A DNA stretch of 64,000 nucleotides from Candidatus Phyllobacterium onerii (GTDB lineage Bacteria > Pseudomonadota > Alphaproteobacteria > Rhizobiales > Rhizobiaceae), in NCBI RefSeq assembly GCF_028331445.1, contig NZ_JAQMHX010000002.1, forward strand, positions 248,001 to 312,000, given 5' to 3'. Below are positions 8,200 to 17,023 of the stretch, piece after piece. The position numbers were made by a program, and so were the translations under genes. The notes beneath the pieces are model-generated. The model was not told the origin of the DNA and made no database searches. It was given only the letters and a program-made list of their open reading frames with translations. How positions within the stretch are numbered: position 1 is the stretch's first letter; every line of letters starts with the position of its first letter.

Positions 8200-9458
8200 T
8201 GCAGCGGTCTCCAGAACTCGAAGCGATGCTTGCCGGCGATGAGGTTGACGTCAGAGACAAGCGCGCCCGACGAAAGCAACGACTGGGACGGGCCGCTCTC
8301 CTCCTATGTGGAGCGGCGCTGGCCTATGTCGTCGTGTTTGCTCCCGAGCAGCACAGGCCGGAGAGCGTCAGAGGCGACGAAGAGTTCACCACAACGACCT
8401 TCCGTCCACCATCGTTTCTTCGTGAGGGTGAGAAGCAGCCTGAAAAGAAACCTGAGCCGATTATCAAGCTGCCTGATCCCCCCATCGAGGAGAAAAAGGA
8501 GGAACCCTCAGATACGACAAAGTTCGAGGTCCCTGCTCCGCCGGGGACTGCAGAAACGATCGACGAAACAGCCACCGAGCCCGAAAAAATCGAGGAGTTT
8601 CCAAAAAGGTTCTTATCCAAGCAGGTTGTGATCGATTCGAACAAGGGCGAGAATGGTCGCGACACGCTGGGAGCAAGCAGTGCCGAGGGCGGACCGGCCG
8701 TGGCGGGCGAAGATCGAAACAGCAAGTTTCTGGCTTCCGCCTCAGCCATCGGCGACCGATCAGCCAAAGCCCGGCAAGTCGACCGCATTGATGCCATGAT
8801 CCCCGAGGGAACTTTGATCCCCGGCGTCCTTGAGACAGCCATCAATAGTGACCTGCCTGGGCAGATCCGCGCCATCACCTCCCAGGATGTCTATTCCTTC
8901 GACGGTCGCCGCATCCTGATCCCGACCGGAACACGGCTCATCGGTGAATACCAGTCCGAGGTCACGCGTGGACAGAAACGCATATTTGTCATCTGGACGC
9001 GGTTGCTGCGAGACGACGGCGTGGCGGTTCGGCTCAACAGCATCGGCACGGACAGCCTGGGACGAACCGGCCTGACAGGTCTTGTCGACAACAAATGGCG
9101 GGAACGTTTCGGATCGGCAATCCTGCTTTCGATCGTTGGGGCGGGCTCCTCCTATCTGACAGGCTATGGCAGCAACCAATATAGTTCGGGAAGCGGCAAC
9201 AATGGATCTTCGGACTCAGACCGCGCTGCGGAACTCGCGCGCGAGACGATCGCGCAGACCTTTTCCGACATGGCCAACCAGGCACTGGCGGAGAACCTGA
9301 AAATTCCCCCGACGATAAGTGTTCACCAGGGTGAGCGCATCTTCGTCTACGTCCGCCAGGACCTCGACTTCTCCGCAATGTATCCGGACCCGGTCGAGGA
9401 AGCGCTGAAGGAAATCAAGCATGAGCGAGGCATCCGCCAAAATCAAAGCCGCCGATAG
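8199..9458 (+). CDS. virB10: VirB10 transmembrane scaffold of the T4SS
   Basis: Energy-sensing protein that spans both membranes in the core complex. The 419 residues have a cytoplasmic N-terminus, one transmembrane helix at about residues 30-47, a Pro/Glu-rich periplasmic spacer (about 70-130) and the C-terminal TrbI/VirB10 beta-barrel domain. That domain contains IPEGTLIPGVLETAINSDLP and IPTGTRLIGEYQSEV. Its last 38 bases overlap the start of virB11. Confidence 0.95.
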   Translation: MQRSPELEAMLAGDEVDVRDKRARRKQRLGRAALLLCGAALAYVVVFAPEQHRPESVRGDEEFTTTTFRPPSFLREGEKQPEKKPEPIIKLPDPPIEEKKEEPSDTTKFEVPAPPGTAETIDETATEPEKIEEFPKRFLSKQVVIDSNKGENGRDTLGASSAEGGPAVAGEDRNSKFLASASAIGDRSAKARQVDRIDAMIPEGTLIPGVLETAINSDLPGQIRAITSQDVYSFDGRRILIPTGTRLIGEYQSEVTRGQKRIFVIWTRLLRDDGVAVRLNSIGTDSLGRTGLTGLVDNKWRERFGSAILLSIVGAGSSYLTGYGSNQYSSGSGNNGSSDSDRAAELARETIAQTFSDMANQALAENLKIPPTISVHQGERIFVYVRQDLDFSAMYPDPVEEALKEIKHERGIRQNQSRR

Positions 9459-10446
9459 TCCTTACTATTTCCTGTGGCGATCGCTTGACCCTCTTTCCGA
9501 CTTTCTGTCCGATCCGGCAGTCGTGGAAATTTCGGTCAATCGACCAGGACACGTCTATATTGAACGGCTCGGCGCCGACGTGATGGAACATCATGAAATT
9601 CCATCCCTGACGATGGGCGAGATCGAAAACATCGGCGAACGCGTCGCCGGCGCGACGCACCAGTTCATAAGCCGGGCAAACCCGATCCTTTCCGCAGCCT
9701 TGCCAACGGGTGAGCGGATCCAGATCGTTCTGCCGCCGGCTGCAGCGGACGGAGGCGCCATCTCGATCCGCAAGCAGGTGACGAGTGACTTCACCCTCGA
9801 AGAGTATCGAGACAATGGCTCGCTGGCGAAGGTCTCTGTCGCATTGGGCGGCCTCAGCGACGTTGAGCAGACCCTCATCGAGCATCTTAAAGCGGAACGA
9901 ATCTATGAGTTCATCGAGTCTGCCATTCGACAGCGGATCTCGATCCTGATCAGTGGTGGGACGTCGACGGGAAAAACGACCTTTCTCAATGCCTGCCTCA
10001 AGACGATTGACCCTTTTGAGCGCATCCTGACCCTCGAAGATACGCGCGAACTCTTTCCGCCACAAAGGAACGCCGTTCATCTCCTGGCGTCGCGTGGCGA
10101 CCAGGGAACGGCGCAGGTCACGATTCAGTCGCTCCTCGAAGCGTCCCTACGAATGCGTCCAGATCGCTTGTTCGTCGGTGAAATCAGAGGATCCGAGGCT
10201 TTCGCCTTTTTGCGCGCCATTAATACCGGTCACCCCGGAAGCATGTCGACAGTTCATGCGGACACACCTCTCGGCGCATACGAACAACTCGCAATGATGG
10301 TGCAGCAAGGCGGTATGTCGGCAGGGTACTCCAAGCAGGATCTGATATCCTACATCCAGATGGTGATCCCGGTTGTCATCCAGTTGCGACGCGAGGGCGG
10401 CCGCAGGGGCGTTTCCGAAATCTACTACGCAAGGCATACGGCATGA
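9421..10446 (+). CDS. virB11: VirB11 traffic ATPase
   Basis: Hexameric cytoplasmic ATPase of the secretion-ATPase superfamily, switching the T4SS between pilus building and DNA transfer. The 341 residues show Walker A GGTSTGKTTF near residue 179, the Asp box LTLEDTRELF, the His box GHPGSMSTVHAD and Walker B FVGEIRGSEAF. The start lies inside the virB10 coding end. The gene finishes with an ATGA overlap into virD4. Confidence 0.96.
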   Translation: MSEASAKIKAADSPYYFLWRSLDPLSDFLSDPAVVEISVNRPGHVYIERLGADVMEHHEIPSLTMGEIENIGERVAGATHQFISRANPILSAALPTGERIQIVLPPAAADGGAISIRKQVTSDFTLEEYRDNGSLAKVSVALGGLSDVEQTLIEHLKAERIYEFIESAIRQRISILISGGTSTGKTTFLNACLKTIDPFERILTLEDTRELFPPQRNAVHLLASRGDQGTAQVTIQSLLEASLRMRPDRLFVGEIRGSEAFAFLRAINTGHPGSMSTVHADTPLGAYEQLAMMVQQGGMSAGYSKQDLISYIQMVIPVVIQLRREGGRRGVSEIYYARHTA

Positions 10447-12461
10447 GCAGGACATATCTTGCCGCCTATCTGCTGTTTTGCGTGCTAACCGCTGTTGCAG
10501 TCTGGATCATCGGCTATGGCTTGATACTTCAGTTCGTCTACAAGGACAGCCGCATCCTCCAATTGACCGTCACGGCCAACCCGTTTGCTCCGCTACAGCA
10601 ATTTTGGCTCTATTCCGACCATCGAGCACTCCAGATCGCAGCGGTAGGAGCCCTCCTTCCCGCAATTGCGGTTGCCACGGGAGCCGGAGTTTTTGGCTTG
10701 CGCCGTCCTTTCAACCCGCTGGGAGACGCAGCGTTCCAGGATACTGCCTCGATCCGGAAGGGAAAGTGGTTTCGCAAGGAAGGCCACATCTTTGGCAGAA
10801 TAGGCCACAACATCCTGCGGCGGCTTGATGATCGGCATCATCTCATCATTGGCCCGACTCGCTCGGGAAAGGGCGTCGGATATGTCATCCCCAACGCCTT
10901 GATGTTTCCAGGCTCAATGATCGTGACCGATCTGAAAGGAGAGATTTTCCAACAAACGGCAGGTTATCGGAAGGCAAACGGACACCAGGTGTTTCTGTTC
11001 TCGCCGGGGGCTTCAAAGACCCATCGATGGAACCCGATGGATTTTGTCCGGCAGGATCGCGGCAACCGCACCATCGACATCCAGAATATGGCAAGTATCC
11101 TGATTCCGGAAACGCCAGGGTCGGACAATGCCGTCTGGCAAGGAACCGCCCAACAAGTTATTGCCGGCGTTATCAGCTATGTGCTCGAAAGCAGCCGCTA
11201 CCGGAACCGTCGCAATCTCGGCGAGGTCAACAGTATCTTCAACGCGGGCGTCGATCTGCAGGTCCTGATGAAGCTGATCAACGAGAAGGAGCCGGATCTT
11301 TCACGGTTTACCACGGACAGCTTCAACGCCTACATCTCCCTCAGCGAACGGGCGGCCCGCTCTGCGCTCCTCGATATCCAGAAGGCGATGCAGCCGTTTC
11401 GCAATGAACGCGTCATTGCAGCGACGAATGTGACGGACATCGACCTGGCTTCGATGCGCCGGCGGCCAGTTTCGATTTATCTCGCACCGAACATCAGCGA
11501 TGTCACCATTCTGCGGCCTCTCCTAACCCTCTTTGTTCAGCAGAGCATGGACCTCCTCACCCGCGAGTTCGATCCCGGCGCCCTGCCCGCTTACTTCCTG
11601 CTCGACGAATTCCGGCAGTTGAAGAGGATGGACGAGATCATGAACAAACTCCCCTATGTCGCTGGTTACAATATCAAGATGGCCTTCATCATCCAGGATC
11701 TTAAAAGCCTGGATGAGATCTACGGAGAAACGTCCCGCCATTCTCTTCTCGGCAATTGCGGGCTGCAGCTCATTCTCGGCGCCAACGACCAGGCTACAGC
11801 CGAGTACGCCTCGCGCGCGCTTGGCAAGAAGACCATCCGCTATACGTCGGAGTCTCGAACCCGGGAACTGATGGGACTGCCTCGCCGGACGAAAGTTGAA
11901 CAGATCCGCGAACGCGACCTGATGATGCCGCAGGAGGTTCGGCAGATGCCGGAGGATCGGATGCTCCTGCTCGTCGAAGGGCAGAGAGCTATATTTGGAC
12001 AAAAGCTTCGCTTTCATCAACTGGCTGCATTTGAAAGTGCGGCGCGATTTGCTGCTGAGAACCAGCCGGCCATCCCGGAAGTGGATTTTGTCAGCCAATT
12101 GCAGGTTCCGGCAGTTGGTGAAGAGTATGGAGGTGTCTCGACGTCGGCAGAAGAGGAAAATGGACGGAACGAGGCTGCTGGTGGAAATGCGCCGACCGTT
12201 GTCGCCAAGGCAATGCAGTTGGCCCCTATCACGAAAATCGGCAACAAGCTGGACTCAGGGTTCACTGAAGGGCTTGGCGATGCAACAGATAAGGAAGCCG
12301 CAAAAATAGGAGCACGACTAAAGCCTACCGCAGAACGGCTGCGCGCGACGATCGATGCAAAGCTAAAGAAGGCTGAAGGCGTTTCATCGCGAAGCAGACA
12401 AAGCATCGCCGAGATTTTGAAGCAGACAGTCCCGGATCCCGCCGACGTCGGGCTCGTGTGA
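10443..12461 (+). CDS. virD4: VirD4/TraG coupling protein
   Basis: Membrane-anchored ATPase that docks the relaxase-DNA complex onto the T4SS. The 672 residues have two N-terminal transmembrane helices (about 4-30 and 60-85), Walker A GPTRSGKG near residue 138 and Walker B LLDEFRQL near residue 385. A long polar, helical C-terminal tail (about 530-672) is not part of the ATPase core and may give substrate specificity. The ATGA overlap makes it the last gene of the virB operon, an arrangement that supports conjugation rather than effector-only export. Confidence 0.95.
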   Translation: MSRTYLAAYLLFCVLTAVAVWIIGYGLILQFVYKDSRILQLTVTANPFAPLQQFWLYSDHRALQIAAVGALLPAIAVATGAGVFGLRRPFNPLGDAAFQDTASIRKGKWFRKEGHIFGRIGHNILRRLDDRHHLIIGPTRSGKGVGYVIPNALMFPGSMIVTDLKGEIFQQTAGYRKANGHQVFLFSPGASKTHRWNPMDFVRQDRGNRTIDIQNMASILIPETPGSDNAVWQGTAQQVIAGVISYVLESSRYRNRRNLGEVNSIFNAGVDLQVLMKLINEKEPDLSRFTTDSFNAYISLSERAARSALLDIQKAMQPFRNERVIAATNVTDIDLASMRRRPVSIYLAPNISDVTILRPLLTLFVQQSMDLLTREFDPGALPAYFLLDEFRQLKRMDEIMNKLPYVAGYNIKMAFIIQDLKSLDEIYGETSRHSLLGNCGLQLILGANDQATAEYASRALGKKTIRYTSESRTRELMGLPRRTKVEQIRERDLMMPQEVRQMPEDRMLLLVEGQRAIFGQKLRFHQLAAFESAARFAAENQPAIPEVDFVSQLQVPAVGEEYGGVSTSAEEENGRNEAAGGNAPTVVAKAMQLAPITKIGNKLDSGFTEGLGDATDKEAAKIGARLKPTAERLRATIDAKLKKAEGVSSRSRQSIAEILKQTVPDPADVGLV

Positions 12462-12612
12462 GCAGCGCGAAGCTTGTTGGGTACAATGGGCCCACGCACG
12501 GTCATGGAGGTTTACAGGCAGCACCATTCATTCGAGATTGTTCTGTGCACCGGCTATCTCTTTCCACAGGAGAGGCAGCATCGCGCAAGTCAGTGCTGAA
12601 CGGAGACGTTGG

Positions 12613-12780
12613 ATGAAGAGCTACTTTCCCTATATCATCGGTGCCCTTGTCGGAGCGCTGCTAGCAATTCTCCTATCGAGCCTATTTAGCCTTCATGGAA
12701 CACCTCAGTTGATGCTGTTTGGATGCTTACCTGCACTAGGCGGCGCCTTATTTGAGCGCTACGCGCAAAGGCGCTCTTAA
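12613..12780 (+). CDS. Small two-helix membrane protein after virD4
   Basis: A 55-residue orphan starting MKSYFPYIIGALVGALLAIL, with two hydrophobic segments and a charged end (FERYAQRRS). GGAGACG lies about 6 bases before the ATG at 12613; the frame is open to 12538 but those upstream residues do not look like part of the protein. It lies 150 bases after virD4 and faces the relaxase block. No family recognised; a transfer accessory role is only suggested by location. Confidence 0.55.
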   Translation: MKSYFPYIIGALVGALLAILLSSLFSLHGTPQLMLFGCLPALGGALFERYAQRRS

Positions 12781-12896
12781 GTTGTTCCAGCTCCTAAGCG
12801 GCAAAACTTGCGATGTAGCAGGGATTAGAACTCTCGCGACATGGGCAGGAGGTTTCTACGCCGTGAAGTCATTCCCGACCCCCAACAAAGCGAAAC

Positions 12897-13058
12897 TCAT
12901 TTGAGCCATGCCGACACGGTTGCCCACGCCACTGTGAGACCGCGATCGACCAGTGCGAGTATCATGACAACAAAAAACAGAACGCCGAACACGCCGGCCA
13001 CACCATCGCTGCTCTTGTGGTCCTCCTCAACCACGATGATTCGTCTTTCGTCACGCAT
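12897..13058 (-). CDS. 53-residue membrane protein coupled to the relaxase gene
   Basis: A short - strand gene whose AGGAGA ribosome site overlaps the relaxase stop codon (TAGGAGA), so translation is probably coupled. The product starts MRDERRIIVVEEDHKSS and has one hydrophobic helix (GVFGVLFFVVMILALVDRG) and a short Trp-containing tail. It is the third gene of a mobC-relaxase-small protein transcript. It is not recognised; the size and topology would fit a helper of the relaxase or coupling protein, which is inference. Confidence 0.65.
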   Translation of the reverse strand: MRDERRIIVVEEDHKSSDGVAGVFGVLFFVVMILALVDRGLTVAWATVSAWLK

Positions 13059-13069
13059 GACGTTGTCTC

Positions 13070-15427
13070 CTATCGTTCGCGATCATCGTTCCGATGTTTC
13101 GTCTGGCGTTGAATTTCTTCCAGGCGAGGAACATGTTGTTTCGCGGGATCGCTCTTGGTCGTATCGCTGGTTTCTTGCCGCGACGCAGAGTCCCTCACAC
13201 TTTCTGGACCTCGGGCATCGCGATCATCAGGGTGGGTCTGCTTCTCAACTTGAGGCATAGTGCGATTGGCAATGGCGGCTTCGTCAGATTGTGTCCTTGC
13301 GGGGGATTTTTCATTCTCACGCTTCTGACGATCACGTTCGATTGATTGCAACGCAGCTTTCAGGTCGTCATCGATTTCCGCCACCTCGCGAATGATGCGG
13401 TTCCCGGACGCACCGAGCTCCGCAGCCTTGGTGATATGTAGGTCCAGATCCTTCTTCAAAGCCGGGACTTCGTCAGGCCGTTCCGCGGCATTGCGCTCGA
13501 TCGCTTCTCGTGTTCTCTCGATTTCGAGGAGCGCCTTGTTTGCTTCGTCGGCGGTCCTGAGACCATGCCGCGCCACAGCAGCATCCCAATGTTCCTTGCC
13601 ATCCTGCGGATCGCCTCTGCCCTGGTCCTGAAATCGGTTGTCCGCCTTGCCCGCTGCCGATCGCCCCTCAAGCAGTTCGACGATCTCACGGCGAACATTG
13701 ACATGCTCGCGTGCCGCCTGGGCAATCTCCTCGAAATCCTTGTGCGCTTCGGGTGGCAAGGTTTTTTCCGCCTGGAACAGTGCGGTCTCGACCCGCTTTT
13801 CATAGGCCTCAAATTCCGGTCGCGTCATGTGGCGCATATCGTCACCCTCAGAAACAAGCTCAGTCAACTTTACCAGATATGTTCGAAATTGCGAGCCGGG
13901 ATTTCCAGCTTCCTGATGAGCGGTACCGCGGCTTCCTACCGTGGTTCTGGGATCCTCCAGCCGGACCATCTGCGAACGGATGAAGTTCTGTTGCGTCCGA
14001 GAACCTCGAGACTGCCGCACTTTCCGCCACTCTCCGTATGCCCTCTGCATATAGGCCAGGCTGCGTGCCGTTGCTGAATAACTGGGCAGATCGTCTCGTT
14101 TGGCGCCGTAACGCTGCTCGGCCGCAGCACTGGTCCCCTCATGCTGCGTACGACCGATTGTGTTCACCGGACGCACCTGGTTCCTCGAATAGGATGGCGC
14201 GCTCGCACGATCACGGCGATCGGTCATCTCCATGTTGATGCCGTGCGCGCGCGCCCTTTCGGCCATTGTCAGCCGCCACTCCCGAAAGGCCGGGATTGTC
14301 GTCTCGATCCTGTCACCAGCGTCCGATCGCATGGCGATGATGGCGTGGACGTGAACGTGCGGCCGCTTGCCGCCTGTTTCCTCCGTCTTCGGGTCACTTG
14401 CAGCATCGTGAAGTGAGAACACATAACGGTGCCCGGCAAACTGCGTCCCCAGGAAATCCCGCGCTGCTTCCCGAAAGGTCGACGCATCGGTTCCGGCGCG
14501 CGCCGACAGGACAAGATGCATGACATCGCGCGGTTTGCGGCTATGAAGCTGGCCGCGCCATTCAAGTTGAACAAGCTCTCCGGCCTGCTTGGCATCTGCG
14601 ATCGACCGTCCCTGCTCGTCCTGAACCTCGCCCTTATGCGCAGCCACCAGTGATCGCACGTGGCTGGTGCCGTAGTCCGTGCCGTTGCCGTAGCCGGTAA
14701 ATCGAAAGACCGCGTCCGCCCAAGCGCTCTCCATGCGCGCCTGCACGATCGCTGCAGCCTTGTCGTCGGCCGTCAATCGCTCACCACTGGAGTTTCTCAG
14801 TACCGTCACGCCATCGATGTCGTAGCCGCTCCCATCAGCCCGTGCGGTCACCGTGAACACAAAGGCGCGGTCACCCAGGCCGCGCTTCACAATCTCCTGG
14901 GCTCGGCCAAAGAGGTCGTCGTCAGCGCGCCATCCGCCCTCGGCGACGGCGATCTTGAACAGGCCAATATCCCGGCTCTCAGCCCGGTTCTTCATCAGGT
15001 GATCCCACTCGCTTCCCACAGCAGACAGTTGATCGCGTCCGCGGAGTTGATCGCCACACTCGTTCTCGGCCACCACTTCGCCATTGCGCGAAACATAGTT
15101 GATCATCGCTCCCAGCCGCGCGCTGCCGCCGAACGAAGCCAATTTCACGACGGCCGGCTGACTCCCCGAGGCAAGCCCGGCAAAGCGTGCGCGCATGGGC
15201 CGGTCGGCGCGCCACTGGACGCTGCCCGGATGACCTTCCCCTCCCGTCCGAAATCGAAAGCCCGACGACTTTACCATCCCGGCTGGCCCCCTCGGCGCGA
15301 CACCCCCTCCCCGGCGGCGGCGCTCATCCTCTTCCGGCAAGGAGCGGCGCCCGAGCGTCAGATCATGGAGGAAAGCTGCCTTGCGCTGCTCCCATTCTGA
15401 GGTGAATGCGCCGAGAAAAATCTCCAT
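13070..15427 (-). CDS. MobA/VirD2-family relaxase
   Basis: HUH-type relaxase predicted to nick oriT and pilot the transferred strand. ATG 15427 shares one base with the mobC stop (TGATG); GTG 15430 is the alternative start, giving 786 residues. Motifs seen (numbered from the GTG) are a candidate catalytic tyrosine in GAMINYVSRNGEV (about residue 112), HLVLSARAGTD (about 305) and the metal-binding triad PHVHVHAII (about 358-362). Beyond about 430 the protein is highly charged and helical, probably for VirD4 recognition and relaxosome contacts. The 246-residue distance between the proposed Tyr and the HxHxH motif is unusually long, so the Tyr assignment is tentative. Confidence 0.88.
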   Translation of the reverse strand: MEIFLGAFTSEWEQRKAAFLHDLTLGRRSLPEEDERRRRGGGVAPRGPAGMVKSSGFRFRTGGEGHPGSVQWRADRPMRARFAGLASGSQPAVVKLASFGGSARLGAMINYVSRNGEVVAENECGDQLRGRDQLSAVGSEWDHLMKNRAESRDIGLFKIAVAEGGWRADDDLFGRAQEIVKRGLGDRAFVFTVTARADGSGYDIDGVTVLRNSSGERLTADDKAAAIVQARMESAWADAVFRFTGYGNGTDYGTSHVRSLVAAHKGEVQDEQGRSIADAKQAGELVQLEWRGQLHSRKPRDVMHLVLSARAGTDASTFREAARDFLGTQFAGHRYVFSLHDAASDPKTEETGGKRPHVHVHAIIAMRSDAGDRIETTIPAFREWRLTMAERARAHGINMEMTDRRDRASAPSYSRNQVRPVNTIGRTQHEGTSAAAEQRYGAKRDDLPSYSATARSLAYMQRAYGEWRKVRQSRGSRTQQNFIRSQMVRLEDPRTTVGSRGTAHQEAGNPGSQFRTYLVKLTELVSEGDDMRHMTRPEFEAYEKRVETALFQAEKTLPPEAHKDFEEIAQAAREHVNVRREIVELLEGRSAAGKADNRFQDQGRGDPQDGKEHWDAAVARHGLRTADEANKALLEIERTREAIERNAAERPDEVPALKKDLDLHITKAAELGASGNRIIREVAEIDDDLKAALQSIERDRQKRENEKSPARTQSDEAAIANRTMPQVEKQTHPDDRDARGPESVRDSASRQETSDTTKSDPAKQHVPRLEEIQRQTKHRNDDRER

Positions 15428-15825
15428 CACACGCTCCCGACGCGCCTGCGAGCGCGGCGCTCGGCAAAGGTCTGCAGTTCAAACAGCACGATAGCAACGA
15501 CGCGTTGAACATCATCAATCACCCTTTTCTCGTCTTGCGACGGGCCAGTTTCACCGCTGTTGCGCGCTCGCGCCAGTTGGTTGAGATTGACGCTGACTGC
15601 TTTGATGTCAGACAGAAGCAGGGAAAGCACCGCCCTGTCCGCATCGGTCAAGAACGGGCGCACCCCCGCACCCTCCAGGATGAGAGAGCGCATAAACCCC
15701 GAGACGGTCATCCCGGCAGCCCCGGCAGCATGCTCGATCCGCTCGATTTCGGTCTTGCTGAAACGCGCATGGACGACTTGGTCTCTGCGCTCCCGCCTAC
15801 GGTCATTGCTCGTAAACGCACCCAT
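15427..15825 (-). CDS. mobC: MobC-like relaxosome accessory protein
   Basis: Small DNA-binding partner of the relaxase. The start at 15825 (MGAFTSNDRRRERRDQVVH) has GGAAGG upstream and gives 132 residues. A ribbon-helix-helix-like segment VHARFSKTEIERIEHAAGAA is followed by GMTVSGFMRSLILEGAG and a helical MobC domain with LNQLARARNSG. It is the first gene of the relaxase transcript and reads away from the candidate oriT, as expected for a protein that binds there and may autoregulate. Confidence 0.82.
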   Translation of the reverse strand: MGAFTSNDRRRERRDQVVHARFSKTEIERIEHAAGAAGMTVSGFMRSLILEGAGVRPFLTDADRAVLSLLLSDIKAVSVNLNQLARARNSGETGPSQDEKRVIDDVQRVVAIVLFELQTFAERRARRRVGSV

Positions 15826-15882
15826 CGAACCTTCCCTTGAAGCCACCGCAGGCCTCATCGACGGCTTGTCCGTCGATCGTCA

Positions 15883-15914
15883 GCAAATTTGTATCACAAA
15901 TTTGCGTATCCTGC
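15883..15914. other. oriT: Candidate oriT: inverted repeat plus nic-like TATCCTGC
   Basis: A 9-bp inverted repeat GCAAATTTG-TATCA-CAAATTTGC (15883-15905) directly abuts TATCCTGC at 15907-15914. The octamer matches the nic core used by RP4 TraI and by VirD2 at T-DNA borders (ATCCTG followed by a pyrimidine). The layout of a repeat immediately 5' of nic, beside the relaxase and accessory genes, matches IncP-type origins. Cleavage is predicted between G15913 and C15914. Not experimentally shown. Confidence 0.68.
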
Positions 15915-16027
15915 CAAAACAAATCTTACTAGTTCGGTAACATTTTTTCAAGCAGTAAACTTTTGTCGCACGATATGAGAACGGTTCGAACACCCCCTCA
16001 ATGCGCCGCAGTCAAAGGTGTGCGATA

Positions 16028-16048
16028 CCGGCGGACGCTGTTCGCCGG
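16028..16048. repeat. GC-rich hairpin in the mobC-parA control region
   Basis: Inverted repeat CCGGCG with a 9-base loop and CGCCGG, lying between the candidate nic site and the parA-side operators. It may be part of the transfer origin or an end of a leader transcript; no T-run follows it. Confidence 0.35.
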
Positions 16049-16125
16049 CCGCATCAGACACACAAAACGTCACCACCAAACAATTGCTTTGTATCAATTT
16101 TTTGTATGTCTCAATTACCAATCGC

Positions 16126-16142
16126 TACACTGATGCAGTGTA
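16126..16142. promoter_or_regulatory. Operator-like inverted repeat TACACTG-N3-CAGTGTA
   Basis: Perfect 7-bp arms separated by ATG, 170 bases before the parA start. With the 18-bp palindrome at 16165 it forms a likely binding site for the dimeric DNA-binding proteins encoded on either side (RHH partner of ParA, or MobC). Confidence 0.5.
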
Positions 16143-16164
16143 AAAACAAATTGGGTTTGTGGGA

Positions 16165-16182
16165 TGTGGAATATATTCCACA
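16165..16182. promoter_or_regulatory. Perfect 18-bp palindrome upstream of parA
   Basis: TGTGGAATATATTCCACA is an exact palindrome in an AT-rich stretch between the divergent mobC and parA/virC1-like genes. A perfect site of this size normally binds a homodimeric repressor or a partition/overdrive protein. Placement suggests control of the ParA-RHH pair. Confidence 0.6.
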
Positions 16183-16312
16183 CTGTATTCCTGAGATCTA
16201 GGCCTTCAAACCCGATGAATTGAATGAATATCTTATGTGCATTTTTTGCTTGCATTGGCCCCTGGGTTCGAAGCACAATGTCCATCCCGAAGCAGGACGC
16301 GGAAACCATCGG

Positions 16313-17023
16313 ATGACCCGAACCTACGCGGCAGTAAGCAATAAAGGCGGTGCTGGAAAAACCACGCTGGTGACGTTGCTCGGGGGTGAGTATGCCCTTC
16401 GCGGGGAGCGTGTTCTTTTGATCGACGCGGACAACCGGCAGAACCTGTCCGGCTGGTGGCGTCTCTGTGCAGAGAAGAACAATGTGCCTGACAATATGGA
16501 AGTCACTGTCGCGTCGACGCAAAGATCCATTGAACAGGCAATTGACAATCTCGGGCGGGGATTCGATCTCGTTATCATCGACGCTCCCGGGGTCGACAGT
16601 TCGCTTCAAACCACCATTATCCGCTCCGCTGAACTGGTGATCTCTCCGATCCAGCCGGCAATCAAGGAACTGGAAGCAGCAGGTCAGGCGGTCGCGGCCG
16701 TGAACGAGATCAATGACCGGTTTGGTCTGTCCATTGATCATATCAACGTCCGGACACGCATTTCCGTGCCCGGTCGCAATTTGGAAGCCTATCGCTATAT
16801 CCGGCCCTTCGTTGCGGGTCTGGTCGAGGGGGACTATCGAACGCGACTGCTCACCACCGAGCTTTTCGAACGGAATATCTATCGGGAGATTCAAAATGGC
16901 CTTGGCACCTTGCAAATGCAGGAACTGACAGATCCGGTGCACAAGGCGAGAATTGAGGTTGATGCACTGGTCGACGAAATCGAGCAACACAGGAGCTTCG
17001 GGCGCGTAGGGGGTGCTGCATGA
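16313..17023 (+). CDS. VirC1-like ParA-family ATPase
   Basis: Deviant-Walker ATPase of the ParA/MinD group. The start at 16313 (MTRTYAAVSNKGGAGKTT) places the Walker motif KGGAGKTT near residue 10, the usual position, and gives 236 residues. Upstream in-frame ATGs lie in the operator region. The body (LIDADNRQNLSGWW, VIIDAPGVDSSLQTTIIRSA, RTRISVPGRNLEAY) resembles Agrobacterium VirC1, which recruits the relaxosome to the T4SS at the cell pole. The divergent relaxase and downstream VirC2-like gene fit that role better than replicon partition, since no ParB or repABC gene is seen. Confidence 0.82.
   Translation: MTRTYAAVSNKGGAGKTTLVTLLGGEYALRGERVLLIDADNRQNLSGWWRLCAEKNNVPDNMEVTVASTQRSIEQAIDNLGRGFDLVIIDAPGVDSSLQTTIIRSAELVISPIQPAIKELEAAGQAVAAVNEINDRFGLSIDHINVRTRISVPGRNLEAYRYIRPFVAGLVEGDYRTRLLTTELFERNIYREIQNGLGTLQMQELTDPVHKARIEVDALVDEIEQHRSFGRVGGAA

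Noticed and set aside
12841-13260. + strand 139-codon ORF opposite the relaxase end
   Set aside because: It overlaps the relaxase and the small membrane gene on the other strand, lacks a good ribosome site and has a Ser/Thr/Arg-rich shadow composition.
14660-15400. + strand 246-codon ORF inside the relaxase gene
   Set aside because: Antisense shadow of the well-supported relaxase; no protein family character.
15842-15874. Short GACGG/CCGTC hairpin near mobC
   Set aside because: Only five base pairs with a 5-base loop; too weak to call separately from the candidate oriT.
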